This document shows positions 25,695 through 37,528 of a stretch of DNA of 64,000 nucleotides, in pieces. Under the pieces are notes generated by a model that was given only the letters and a program-made list of their open reading frames with translations, searched no databases and was not told the origin of the DNA. The position numbers were made by a program, and so were the translations under genes. The stretch spans positions 338,736,793 through 338,800,792 of the forward strand of contig NC_081408.1 of assembly GCF_030272615.1 (NCBI RefSeq). Direction: 5' to 3'. Positions within the stretch are counted from its first letter, which is position 1; the number at the start of each line of letters is the position of its first letter. The DNA comes from Cryptomeria japonica (lineage: Eukaryota; Streptophyta; Pinopsida; Cupressales; Cupressaceae).

Positions 25695-28600
25695 CTATCG
25701 ATATTTTTGTAACCGGTGGGTTACAATTTGGAAAATATCTACCAAAACCAAATTTAAACTGCCACTAAATCTTTTGCTATCTGTTAAAGCCTCTTGTGTT
25801 CTCTGAACTATGCCAGTGAGTATGTGCATTTTCTCTTCCGGTGTCTTAAGTCCAGGAACCAAAGCCTCAAAAATTTATTTTCTCAAAGAAATGAGGTAGT
25901 CTAGTTTGGGACCAAGTTTACATTTTAAGCTCTTTGCCTTATCCTTTATTTTCTCTTTGTCCTTTTCTAACTTCTCAATTTTCTCTTCAAGATCTGCAAT
26001 TTTCTTTTCTATTTCCAAAAATGAATCTGATGTGCCTATTAGATTATCAACAATATTGTTTATTTCAGTTTGAGTTTTGTTGATCTCCAAATCTATATCC
26101 TGTGTCAAGATGTCGGTTTTGCAAGTATCCCTCTACAAATTCTTGAAATCCAAAATTGTTTCTCCTAATGCCAGTAATAAGGTTTTAGTTTGTTCCTTAT
26201 TCTTCTTTACTATTTCCTCAAAGAATTTCTCTTTCTCCTTATTCATCCTTTCTTTGAATATGTCTTCATTGATTTGATCAACTGTCAAAATGTTGCTGGT
26301 GATGAATTTAGACAATGTGTCTTGTTGACCTAAAGAATCCTTATTATCCACAATGCACTTGGGTGCTACCAATTTAAGAATAGGAATTGTGTCATCAATA
26401 GCCTTATAGGCTTGTGCATTACACTCTGTGATTTTCTTTATTGAGTCCAGTAAGACCTCTGTTACATGTGTAGGCCGGAATTCTACCATAGAAGTACCAG
26501 ATGTCTGCCCAACTATTTTCTCAATATCCATGCCATCGGTTGTAGTAATAACCTTACTTGTTTCGACCTCTGGTAGGTCAGTTTGTGTTTGCATTTCTAT
26601 TAGCAAAGGTTTGGGCTTTTCAGTTTTAGCCGGTGGCACTGTCTCAGTCTGAACCTATGTCTCATCCTATTCATGTTTTGGTTTCTCCATATGTGTCTCT
26701 GAAGGTTTTTATGAGCTCATAACAATCAGTTTCTTAGGTGTAGTTTCTGTATGCACTTCTAGTTTCTTTATTTGTACCTCTGTACTGTCCATTGCCGGTT
26801 CTCCTGGTTGTTTTTCAATTTTATATACCGGTTCTTCTAATATTCTACCAGTGGTGTCCTCTGCTGGTTGCTCTGTTAGAGTAGGTTTTTCTGTGCTTAT
26901 GTTTACTGTGTCATTAACCTCAACCTCAACTTCTGTAGCCGGTGACTCAGTAGTCACTTCTTCCTTTTTATCCTTAGTGTAGTTTCTCTGTCAACCACAA
27001 CATTTACCTCTTGTGTATCTATATTCATAGTGTACAAAATTTTGGACTCGGGATTTGTATCCTCTTGAGGAGTCTCCATACTCTCTGTAGTCGGTTGATT
27101 GTTTGTAATTTCTACCAATGGAGTATCCGAAGGAGGTGGGGGGAAGTTATCAATTATCTTTATTCTTGGAGGTCCACCTAACTTACCTTTCCCTTTATCC
27201 TTGTCCTTTTGGCATACCCTAATTGTCTTAGGTCTTAGGAGCTCTTCTTGTTTCTCTTTTTCAACAAAGAATATATCCCATTGGTTTGCAGTTTCTTCTG
27301 TTATCTCATTCACTCTTCCTGCCATCAGTGCTACATGTCGGTGAGCGGTTGAAAATATTGTCCCATTTTCCTCACGAATTAATTTGTCAATCTCATCAGG
27401 CAAGTTAACTGGATGCACTGCAAGTAGTTTTTCAATTTTTATTTTCTTGTCCAGCTCAACAATAGCTACCCTTCTAGCTTCTAGTCTTCTATACAAATCA
27501 TTGGGTATTTCATCAACAATTTCCATCAAAAATTTCTTGTATATATCCAAGTGTAAAATTACACTATTTTATATGCTTTCTTTGTCATCAGCAGAAAGTG
27601 TGTTATACAACTTGCTAATGTTTTTCAACTTTCCATCCTCTGTTATTTCACTAAGGAGTTTATCCAGTGGATCAATATCTTGTTTTACCTTCTTCTTCTT
27701 CTTCTTCTTCTTAGGAGTTAACTTCTTTATTGGAGGCCTCACTTCTTGTTGCTTTTGTCTTGTTTTCCTAGGTGTGGGTGAGGGTACCAGTGAGGGTTTT
27801 CTTTTCCTTTCTACCCTTTCTGGTATATCACTCTCAGAGGAAGTTGCAACTGGTGAAAGATGAGTTTTTGGTTGAAGTCCTTCCAACTCACTTTCTTTGA
27901 TACTAGTTTGCTTTAGTACATCTTCCTTAAGTGATTTTGCTTGTCTAGTGCCTTTCCTTACTGTTTGTTCAATTTTCTTAACTCTTTTCCTAGATTGAAT
28001 TCCACTTTCTATTATTTCAGCACTACCAAAGACTTTCTCAAAGGGTTCCTTTGGTGCTTCAATGAGGGCTTTAGCATAAGTTTCAATAATGTTATCATCT
28101 ATTTCATACCCCATTTTAGTTACCCAGATAGTTTTAGGGACAACTGCCTCCATCGAGATTTCATCCTTTTTTATTACAAAGCATATTTCCTTCTGATATT
28201 TATCCACAATTGCCTGTGACAGTCTTATTCTTGTATTCATTCAAGCCTTCAGTGCTTGAAAATGTTCATTTATGTTTTTCACTTTGTTTCCTCCCATGTT
28301 GTTTAATAGGTCCAAGAGTTGCTTTCCTACCAGTATATCAAAGCCAAAATATTTTCTTCCAATACCCGGTACTTGCTTAGTAATGTACAGTATTAAACAT
28401 ACAAGTAAATTTCCAAATCTAAAGGTTCCTTTCTTATCTCCCTTGATCTTTTTGAGATTGTCTATCAATTCATCTTTGAGCCATTCACACACATCTATTC
28501 TAGCATTATCATTAACCATGTCATATGCACTTTTAATACATAGGCTAGATACTGAGTTTAACCTATTTGCATGTGTAGCTTTGTAGCCTAAAATCATACT

Positions 28601-29161
28601 GACAAATCTGACATTGATGTCCTTCACATCATTTACCCTTAGAGACCTTTTGTCAAATTTTGCACCAGTTAGATCCATCACTGTGTCATTTGAGAGCCTT
28701 TTAGTTCTGTCAAGTCTACTACTGGTGGAAGGTAACCCTGTTACTACCTTAATGGCTTCTTTGGTGATCTTATGAATTGAATCCAACCAAAAGAATTCGC
28801 CATGGACTCTGCTTAGGACTATTCCTATCACATCTTCAGGAAAATCAAGAATGCTAAGAATGTCCACAAAACCTAGGGTTTCTATTACCTTGTGTTCTGG
28901 TTTAATATTGCCATTTTCATCACAAATCACAGTTCTATACATGTTCTTGATTTCATCATTTCCTATTTCCTCTATGTGACAATGTATGTATATTCTAGGA
29001 TCTTCAGCATATACTACTCCCTTAGGTATTTTTGAAAATGCACCTATGGTATCATCTTTCTTTGCTATTTCAGGAACAAGCTTGAATACGGATCTAGGGC
29101 GCTTGATAACCTCAATTACAGTAGGGTTTGCAATAAATTTAGGTGTGGATGAGGAAGCCAT
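25695..29161 (-). pseudogene. M1 ORF2: large conserved protein of unknown function
   Basis: About 1,150 codons starting MASSSTPKFIANPTV, with in-frame stops near 28241, 27569 and 25875, one frameshift near 26955 and a few others. Residues 1-310 look globular (YIHCHIEEIG, HGEFFWLDSIHKITKEA, VTGLPSTSS, FDKRSLRVNDV, RFGNLLVCL). Then comes a Lys-rich segment (KKLTPKKKKKKKKVK) like a nuclear signal, a helical segment (LDKLLSEITEDGKL), a Pro- and acid-rich linker, a TQTDLPEV motif, and a C-terminal coiled coil of about 200 residues. I do not recognise the family. The same protein occurs in P1 (60074) and in part in M2. The TQTD motif resembles LC8-binding sites known in Sirevirus Gag. It could be a Gag-like structural or nuclear-targeting protein. 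Confidence 0.85.
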
Positions 29162-29465
29162 AATTATAAATACCTCAATCTACCTTAGGGATGAGTGCTT
29201 GGATGAACTACTTCACTTTTTCGCTAAGGATGCCTTCACTCAAGAATTTTTGCACTCTCAAAGATTTGAATGCTCGTTGAATGAAAAAGGAGCCAAAACA
29301 CTTTCTTTATAATGTTATTTTCTCCAACTACCACATTTAATGCTTGTTGGTTAAGTCACAACTTAACTCATCTGTCGGTAAAGAAGTAATTCAACTTCTC
29401 ACCATCAACCGAGGGTATATCAGCATGTTTTTCAATTAGTTGCCAAACCCTTAAAGGATTTTCCT
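29162..29465 (-). other. M1 spacer between ORF1 and ORF2
   Basis: About 300 bases with no frame of note. P1 keeps a spacer of the same size between the same genes (59769-60073), and both contain the text for ACCGACAGA/CCGGCAGA near the middle and a TAATGTT-like AT stretch. How ORF2 is translated is not evident; an internal promoter, splicing or reinitiation are all possible. Confidence 0.6.
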
Positions 29466-30578
29466 TCATTTAGATGAAGAGTCTCCTGTGGGTGGAGTGT
29501 TACTCTGTTCTGCTGGTGGAGGAGTATTACCATCAACATTTTGATCTGACTTTTTGATCTATTGCTTTGAGAATTTTTGCTTTACTTCTTCAACCTTTTC
29601 TTTACCTTTCAAGCTAGGACCTTTATTATTTGTCGGTGATCCCTTACTTCTACAAAATTTTGCAATATGTCCAATCTTGTTACAGGCATAACAAGTCACA
29701 TTATTTTTCTCAATATCTTTCCCATATCCTATGCCGGTATGTTTTTTTCATTGATTAGATAGGTGTCCAAATCTTCCACAAACATAACATCTTACATTCA
29801 TTCTGCAATTTTCTGAATTATTACCAACTTTGTTGCATTTAGAACATTGACCAATGGGTGTATTAGTGTTCTGATAATTTCTAGATCTACATTGATTTTC
29901 TGTATGACCATACTTGTTATAGTTAAAGCATTTCCCATTAAATTTGGAAGAAGTGGGTTGTCTTACCGATTTTCTATGATCATGTTTGTTTGCAGTACCA
30001 AAGCTTTCACCAACTTCAAAGCCAAGGCCATTTGTATCACCATTAGGTTTCTGATTCTTCAACATGTCATCAAGTTCCTCTGAACGTTTCTTGAATTTCT
30101 CCTTTTGTTGATTTGTAGTAGCCAATTCATTTTCCAAGAAGTCCTTATGTCTCATGAGTTTAGTTTTATCATGTTCTAAGTGACTTAGATCTGTCTTTAG
30201 CATATCATTCTCATGACTGAGTGTTAGATTTTCATTTGCAGCATCATTGATTCTTCTAGTTAAGTCATCTTCATTCTTCTTTCTATCTTTAGTTTCTTTA
30301 CAAAATATCATAGTCATATCCTGCATCTCATTCTTCGTTGTACTAATTTCTTGTCTTAGCTTGTTTACCAAATCATTAAGAGTTTCCTTTTCATTATTGT
30401 CATTTTGCATCTTTCCACAAAGTTCTCTTCTCTTATTCCTTGCAATAGTAAAATTCTCTTGAAGTCCTTGAATGATATCCTGAGTAGCCTTCAAATCATC
30501 TTCAAGTTTGATATTCTTCACCTTTTCTGCATCATAGTCTGAAAGAGTTGTTTCCAATTGCTTTCTCAAGTTTTCCAT
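29466..30578 (-). pseudogene. M1 ORF1: Gag-like coiled coil with CCHC zinc knuckles
   Basis: The first 190 or so residues are a charged coiled coil (NIKLEDDLKATQDIIQ, NKLRQEISTTKNEMQD). Zinc knuckles follow: CSKCNKVGNNSENC, CYVCGRFGHLSNQ and CYACNKIGHIAKFC, with a degenerate first one (CFNYNKYGHTENQC). Knuckles of this type bind RNA in Gag nucleocapsids. Stops include one after the third knuckle near 29748 and one near 29560, so it is now broken. The P1 homologue starts MSKILTP 12 codons upstream; here that ATG reads TTG. The end at 29466 gives SSSK, matching SSSN of P1. Confidence 0.88.
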
Positions 30579-30636
30579 CTCTACTAGTTACAAGATCTTC
30601 CTCAAGCTGTTAGGCTTTTGAAAATAAAGGACCACT

Positions 30637-30649
30637 CTCTGATACCAAT
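30637..30649 (-). other. Primer-binding site of M1
   Basis: Minus-strand ATTGGTATCAGAG follows the LTR end AACA directly. It is the standard plant initiator tRNA-Met complement, as in Copia-2 (35881). Confidence 0.88.
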
Positions 30650-31434
30650 TGTTAGGATTCCCAAAGATACTAAGAGGGGGGGTGAATCAATCTCTGACCG
30701 GTTTAGTAATTTTCTTAACTTATAACATGAAAAGCATATTAAAATTGTGTATCGGTAAACTAGAAATAATGCAGCAAATAAGAACAACAACCACAACATG
30801 AAAATAACACCATAACACAATATTTTAACAAGGAAACCCGGTGTGGGAAAAACCTCAGTGGGATTTGTGACCCACAATATTCGCTTACTGGCCAAAAAGG
30901 GAAAATTTCTATTTACAATAGGGGCCTGCACATGCAGGAATGCCAAGTGCCTAGAGCTCACTACTCAAATACAAAAGAAGTCACACTGACTTACAAAATT
31001 GGATTATACAAATCCAATGTCTTGTACTACTTCAGATCAGCATTTGCTATGCTAGATTCAGTACCAGTTTAAGCTCTGCAATATACATAAACCCCTATCC
31101 TAATAATTCACACATTAGGTCTACTATTTCTTTTTTTTCTTCACTCTCAAAATAATCTACAATGATCTCATACATATAGGAGTCATATTACAATCCACCA
31201 TGTTGTCTTACAAAAGATTTTACAATTAATTACAAAATACATTTATACAAAATTCTTGTCGGCCAGGGTGCAGGTAATCTTCTTTTTTGATGTCGGTGAT
31301 CTGTATGTCGGTGTAGAGTCTGCCGGTGTCGGTGCCTATGTCTGCCTGCCGGTATCACATGATTGTAAGGTTGCCATCAATGACAATACCTTAAATCACC
31401 TACAATTTCTCATTGGAGTGTGCATTTGCCAACA
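30650..31434 (-). repeat. 5' LTR of M1
   Basis: 785 bp; on the minus strand TGTTGGCAAATGC to GGAATCCTAACA. It carries the same CGGTG/CCGGT cluster (31259-31353) as the other LTR. Minor substitutions separate the two, so the insertion is not brand new. Confidence 0.93.
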
Positions 31435-31439
31435 GGTTC

Positions 31440-34202
31440 ATGGTGCAAAATCACGTCAACTACAACACCAATGCATCACTCCTAAGACAAGATACAACCT
31501 CATTCGAATGATTAAATGAATATAATTATCTACATCCAACCAACTAATGTCTACTTAATTCAATTAGAACTCGTGTAGGCTTTTCAAACACTCAACAAAT
31601 CAATATGTTTGCAGATCATTAATATTTATCAAAAATTTTATCACACAATTAGTGAGATCTAGTTCACACTTCTTCCTACTACAACTTATAATTCAGATGA
31701 TTACAAACCAATTTCATCAAAGAAAATACACTTATTTCCTTAATTAATCTCATAATTTATTTGGTTACCTCACTATGCCTAGAATCACTCTTTGCAGTGT
31801 TCTCCCTTAACACACTATCAAAGGTTCAAATGAACATGACAGATATAACACTTAACACATAGCCAAGGCCAAATAATACAAACATTCAAAATGACCACCA
31901 TAAATCTCAAAAGAAAGTCATCCCAAATGATGATCACTAAAGGTGATAATAAATAAGAAAGATGTCGACAATTTCGAAAATCAACAAAATAAAAAACATG
32001 ACAAGTGCCAAATTTAAATAAAAAGAAACAAGAATTTAGTGGTCATTTCATCATAAGAAATCTCAAAAGAAAATGCTATCCCCAAAGTCACAAAACACTA
32101 GTCAAAAGACAGTCAAAACACTGTCGCAATAAAATGTGAAACAAAGTGACCATTTTCAGCCACACCATAGGGAGTAACACTACACAACACCCAAGATCAC
32201 ATGTCTTGAGTGCATTAGAGAATGAATAATAGACATTAAGGCTATTATACTAACTACTTTACCTTAATACCATGCAATCTTTAACAAAAAAAAAGCTAGT
32301 CACGGTCTAAAAAGGCCATTATTGATCCAAATACAACTTTCTTATAGTTCCTAATAATTACACAAAAGTTTTGCGAAGCTAGGAATTATATTATTTAAAA
32401 TAAAATGAAATCACAAAAGATTAATTTCCTATTATCTACACACATTCTACATGCAGTGATAATATTATCTTAATCAATACTTTTTCCCCATCATGATCTA
32501 TCAAACATCTAAACCATATGGACTACCTAGAGAGTATATGCAAAAAGTATTCCATTTACTTACATACTTGACATGATGTACTAATAGACAAAACAAAACA
32601 CTTTGGTTTTCAATGCAAAATGAAACAGACATTCCTTAGTACAAGCCTCGTAATATTCGTTTACAAACAATCAATTATTTCTATTTAATTTTCAATTACA
32701 TTATTTAATATCATTTATATGAATCTTCATAACTAGATAGAGAGAAGAGGGAGAGAATTTTGATAGTCAATCAATTCCCACATATGCATGTAAACCAACA
32801 AGATCACACAAGTATGACTTAAATTTCTCCCTATATGCCTATCATCTTTATTGTACTATTTTTTTAATTTCACTACCGATATAATAGAATGCAAATTGGC
32901 TTATCATGATATTTCCTTACATTAAATATGCCATTAATTTCCTAATTTTCATATGAGATCAATAAAAACAATATTTCCTTAGATGCTAACCATATAGCGA
33001 AACCACTCACTACTCTTAATTGATAAAAATACATCATTAACTATGACCATTCATTGAATGTCAAAATATGAGGAGAAGAAGGAAAATTAAATTAACAATT
33101 AACTAATATAGGGTTATGCAGGCACATCAAACACATTCTTCATTTGCACATCCTATTTATACCAAATCAATTTGATATGCCAACTGCAATTACATTATTG
33201 TATTTTTCTTATAGGTCATTATTCGAGATGGTCATATAAAACATACAATGCAATATTTAATGAAAACACATCCAATTCCCTCCTATACCACTATAACATG
33301 ATCCTTTACACTTCCAAGATATCTTCTAACATTCAAGTACACACTAACATCTCCAAGGTTCACATAAGTGTTTTAGGAAAACACAACATTTGTTCGCAAC
33401 AAGAAGACATACTCAACCATAAGCACACAAGATATAGATATTTTAATTTCTAGAGAGTAGGCGGAAGAAATAAATACATTCAATTCACTATGAAAATGCA
33501 CTCAAAATTTTCTATTCAAGTTCTCCAAATTACGACATTGAGTCCACTTACATGTATAACATGAGTGCACGGTCCTACTTTCAGACTTAAAACAATGCAT
33601 TATCCAACCTAATAAGCTATTCTAAAGAGTATACTATCAGTTAAGAAGGTACATCCAATTATCTCTAAAAATAAGAGTAACTATAGACCTAACATCTTAC
33701 AAGAAAACAACACACATATAATCACATAACAAGCACTAATCATCAATCAGGAAGAGAAAGAATTGAATACACATGTTACACTCATTTAAGGCTTTCAGAT
33801 AGAGTAAGAAAAAAGAATAGAACTTAAAACAATGCATTATCCAACCTAATAAGCTATTCTAAAGAGTATACTATCAGTTAAGAAGGTACATCCAATTATC
33901 TCTAAAAATAAGAGTAACTATAGACCTAACATCTTACAAGAAAACAACACACATATAATCACGTAACAAGCACTAATCATCAATCAGGAAGAGAAAGAAT
34001 TGAATACACATGTTACACTCATTTAAGGCTTTCAGATAGAGTAAGAAAAAAGAATAGAACTCAAAACATATAAGATCTTCAAGATCCCATGCATTAATCA
34101 CAAGCATACATCAGAGGGACAAGCATACAATGAAAAGACTATATACCACACACCAAACTAAGGGTACAAGTTACACCAGAGATCCTAGTGTTTGCAAACC
34201 TT
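31440..34202 (-). other. LARD interior, right piece, no gene
   Basis: About 2.76 kb of AT-rich non-coding DNA between the M1 insertion and the LARD primer site. No frame on either strand resembles a protein. The one clear structure is the 237-bp tandem duplication at 33585-34058. Confidence 0.75.
33585..34058. repeat. 237-bp tandem duplication in LARD interior
   Basis: Two head-to-tail copies, 33585-33821 and 33822-34058, identical except for about one base (CACATAAC versus CACGTAAC). The near identity indicates a recent duplication, younger than the LTR divergence around it. Confidence 0.93.
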
Positions 34203-34217
34203 GGCTTTGATACCAAG
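34203..34217 (-). other. Primer-binding site of the LARD
   Basis: Minus-strand CTTGGTATCAAAGCC follows the LTR end GGCATTACA. It resembles the tRNA-Met site TGGTATCAGAGC with one change. Confidence 0.7.
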
Positions 34218-34657
34218 TGTAATGCCCCGCCAAGAAACCCTAAAGGATATAACTACATACACTCAAAAAGAGTGCAAAATATATATTTTTTAAACAATAA
34301 AAAACATATAAACTTATGGAATAACATTACAATAGAAGTTGCACAAGCGGAATACTTAACTCAAACTCCTAAAGGGTTTCCCAATGTGAATTACTTAATT
34401 AAACTAATTCTTACTTAAGGTCAATTAATCCACTTATGAAATATATATATCCATTATGAACTTAATTACACTAACCAATGATTGTTTCATACTTTACATG
34501 AGATAACACTAACATTTCCATGCTTCATTCATGACAAAACATTGAATTACATTACAACAATGATTTTAATTAAAGATACAAATCCTATCATCTATATCTC
34601 ATCATAATACATTGGTTTTACATTGCAAGGATAACATAATATTACAATTGCACTTAA
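34218..34657 (-). repeat. LARD LTR (right copy), part left of the Copia-2 insertion
   Basis: 440 bp from TGTAATGCCCCGCC to the Copia-2 start, non-coding. The LTR should continue at 56168 after Copia-2. The last five bases CTTAA nearly equal GTTAA after Copia-1. Confidence 0.75.
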
Positions 34658-35880
34658 TGTTGGAAATATGCTAGATTTGGTTAAGTGTTGTCATTGATAT
34701 CAATATTGTATCCTGGTTGGACGCTAGCCCAATTGGACCTATCCCGGTTAGTCTTGGTGATCATCTTTGTTTTGGCTATGATTCTGATCCAATATGATCA
34801 AATTTCTGGAATAATTTTTGGATGCTTACTTTGGATGGTTATTTTTTTTCCATATTCTGTTGCTTCATGTTTTGGTTCTCCAGTAACTATCACTTATGTT
34901 CCTGGTTGGTATTTCCCGGTATCGGTTAGCTTTATCGGCAAGTGATATTTGGTGTTTTTGTCAAACGATTTTGGTCCGGCTTATGGAATCAGTTTCTATC
35001 ATGTTGAAGGTGCTTCTTGATCATACTTCAAGTATTTGGTGTCTTTGCATTGGCTTATGTGTTGTTATGGTGGTCCTATTTGGATCCGGTTAGACTTTAT
35101 GTGTTACTTCACTAAGGGTTTCTACCGATTGGTGAAGCATGTTGGATTTTGATCTTAGCAGAATTTTCGATGGATGGAATTATTTGGTTACTTGATTTAG
35201 GTCCATGATATGTAATGTAAATCATAATACTGATCTGGTGATACCGTGTAATGTATTTTTTGTTATTATGGGTTTAAGAGTTTAAGGTTTAGCCGACCTT
35301 GTCAATAAGGTTGATGATCTATACTTATAGGTGACTTATTCATGTAATTTGTATATCAATGGATGGATGGGATCGATGGTTATGTTTGAATTATTAGAGG
35401 AATTTTTATGTGAGACTAAGTGACATATCATTTGGTGAAGGTTTTTGTATTGTAGGGAAGACATTTGTGCTTAATTGAAACTGTATCAAGCATTAGGAGA
35501 TGCTACTTTCATATTTCATTATTTCTGGATTGTAGTCTGATGTTTTTGTAAGTCAGTGAGACTTATTTTTGTAATGAGAAATGAGCTCTAGGTGGTTGAC
35601 CTGATGGCAAGAGCAATCCCCATCGTAATTTCACATACTGCTGCAGAAGTATTATCTGATTGTGGGTAGGGTTTCCCACCATGGTTTTTCCCTTTATCAC
35701 GTTTTCCACATCAAAATATTGGTGTTGTGTGTACTTTGCTTTCATGTTCTATCCTTCATTGTGTTGATTTCTTTGTCCTCCAGTTTAATGGTTTTGATAT
35801 GCATTAGTTCTGATTTCTTATGGTAAACTGATTCACCCCCCCCCCTCTCAGTTTACTCTTGGTATTAGATCTATCTAACA
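34658..35880 (+). repeat. 5' LTR of Copia-2
   Basis: 1,223 bp, TGTTGGAAATATG to TATCTAACA, matching 54947-56167 and 18755-19979. A weak TATA-like ACTTATAGG lies near 35322. A C-run and TCTCAGTTTACTC precede the end. Confidence 0.94.
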
Positions 35881-35894
35881 ATTGGTATCAGAGA
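35881..35894 (+). other. Primer-binding site of Copia-2
   Basis: ATTGGTATCAGAGA directly after the LTR, complementary to plant initiator tRNA-Met. Confidence 0.9.
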
Positions 35895-35935
35895 AAGGTC
35901 CTCTCTGCAAAAGCTTAACCACTTGAGGAGATCTG

Positions 35936-35999
35936 ATGGCAACTGCATCTAGCTCTACATTCAATCTCTATTGGAAGGAGAGTCCCAAATTTGATGGTA
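35936..35999 (+). pseudogene. Copia-2 gag, N-terminal piece
   Basis: ATG at 35936 opens MATASSSTFNLYWKESPKFDG. The frame is cut at the Thr codon by the G2 insertion and resumes at 50453 as NYKIWKEKMKIHLKYLG, a typical Copia Gag start (FDGTNY..WK..M). The 55-base gap from the primer site gives a short leader. Confidence 0.9.
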
Positions 36000-36004
36000 C
36001 AAAA

Positions 36005-37104
36005 TGTATACACCTAAAAATGGTCTGAAGATAGTTAATTAAATACGCAGTTATTTGATTAATTCCCCTTCCCAATTAATTGAATTCACAAGCAATTTAA
36101 TTAATTTCTATTCATCTACTAGTAAATAAATCTAAATGATTTATTTATATAGTTCATCTCACATCCCCCTTTGATTAATTAATTCTAGATTAATTAATGT
36201 CTCCCCATATTAATCAATTCTTTCTAATCCCTAATTAAGATTAACAAACTCAAGTTTGTTGAGATTAATTACCCATTTTCCAATTATTTGAATTTCTAAA
36301 TTCAAATGAGCACATGGCTCGTAACTTTAACCACCTAACCTAACCATCCCCTAACCTAACCCATTCAATCTAATCTTGGGTCTAACTAACCCTATCCTAT
36401 CTTGCACATTCTAACCTCCTTATCCTAACCTCTTATGGTGTGGATATTCTCTCATTGAGACACATGGCACTTTTGCCACATGTCTCCTCCCTTGGACACT
36501 TGCCCTTTCATGAGAAAGGCTCCTTGACACTTGTCACCACAGAGATGACAAGTGTCCCTTCCTCCAACCTCTTCTCCAACTTCCTCAATCTTGGCCCTTG
36601 ATATCTTTAGATCAAATCCCGACCATCAATTCCTGCCACCTCAGCTTTGGTCTTGGAAATCCTATAAATACTCCTCATTTTGGAGCAATAAGGATCTGAT
36701 CTCATTTCATCTTATGCATTGTTACTATAGGCACATCCCATCTCATATCAATTTAAGCATTGTTACTATAGGCATTTGCATTTCACTTATCTAGTAATTA
36801 GCTTTGGATTTATCATAGCATGTTCATCTAGGTTCTTAAATCATGCATTCCATATCATCTCCATAGTTAATCATGATCAATTAGCTACTCAACTCTTGAG
36901 TTGTCACTTTGGAGGTCATTGCTCCGTTGAGAGCCCATCAATCCAACACTTTCAAGGTCCTCAAGAATAGAGGAAAATGGGACATTTCAAGGAAAGCTTA
37001 GGGTTTGCATCTTTGATTTAGTTTTCAATTAAGCTTTCAATTATGTTTTTATTGTCTCATTATATGTGTATGCCTATTATACTAACCACATTTTTAGCAT
37101 CACA
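36005..37104 (+). repeat. 5' LTR of G2
   Basis: 1,100 bp, TGTATACACC to AGCATCACA. It contains about 21 bases (near 36608-36628) absent from the 3' LTR. Two copies of GCATTGTTACTATAGGCA lie 50 bases apart near 36717-36775. TATA box at 36663. Confidence 0.95.
36663..36669 (+). promoter_or_regulatory. TATA box in G2 5' LTR
   Basis: CCTATAAATACTCC; the same element stands in the 3' LTR at 50011-50017. It is a standard plant TATA box placed about 440 bases before the LTR end. Confidence 0.65.
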
Positions 37105-37108
37105 TTAA

Positions 37109-37126
37109 TTGGCGCCCACCATGGGG
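37109..37126 (+). other. Primer-binding site of G2
   Basis: TTGGCGCCCACCATGGGG begins four bases after the LTR end. TGGCGCC sites are common in plant Gypsy elements. The tRNA cannot be named with certainty from this alone. Confidence 0.8.
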
Positions 37127-37185
37127 CCTAACCCCTTTGATCTTTAACAAGTTTGCTTGTAGGAAATTTCATTGATAGGTTGATT

Positions 37186-37528
37186 AGCTCTTTCGGAGTG
37201 CAGATTAGCTCTCTTGGGCTCCCGAATCGCATTCTTGGCATCTCTTGTAGCCTTCTGACACCTCAAATGGCATTTTTGGGAGATTCCTCAACTCTATTTT
37301 TATGCTTTTCTATACTTTAGCATTTTCAATCTGTACTTTAGCATTTTTGGTATGTATGGTGGCATTTTTGGTACATTTGGTAGCATTTTCAGTTTGTTTG
37401 ACAGCATTTTTGGTTTGCAGAACAATATTTTTGGTTTGCAGAGCAGCGTTTCTGGTGTGCAGAGTAGCGTTCTTGGCACATATGATGGCGTTCTTGGTCA
37501 ATTTGATGGCATTTTCAGTTTTTTATTA
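37186..37528 (+). repeat. 21-bp tandem repeat array, part 1, in G2 leader
   Basis: From 37319 ten units of exactly 21 bases follow without indel (AGCATTTTTGGTATGTATGGT type); from 37186 earlier units are more decayed (AGCTCTTTCGGAGTGCAGATT type). Since 21 is a multiple of three, frames stay open on both strands and read as 7-residue repeats such as AFLVCRV. I do not take these as proteins. Confidence 0.92.

Larger units (their letters stand above)
24684..31434 (-). mobile_element. M1: complete gag-only LTR retrotransposon, minus strand
   Basis: Two LTRs of about 785 bp (24684-25467 and 30650-31434) are flanked by a perfect 5-bp duplication GGTTC (24679-24683 and 31435-31439). On the minus strand the order is LTR, tRNA-Met-type primer site, ORF1 (coiled coil and zinc knuckles), ORF2 (unrecognised, over 1,100 codons), purine tract, LTR. 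There is no protease, RT, RNase H or integrase. This is a non-autonomous element of the TR-GAG kind. It shares its primer site, purine tract and TGTTGG LTR start with the Copia elements here, so a Sirevirus-like Copia is a likely helper (inference). Confidence 0.92.

Noticed and set aside
31440-34202. A possible host gene in the longest non-TE-like stretch
   Set aside because: No frame over about 90 codons resembles a protein, and the stretch is bounded by the LARD primer site and the M1 target duplication, so it is element interior.
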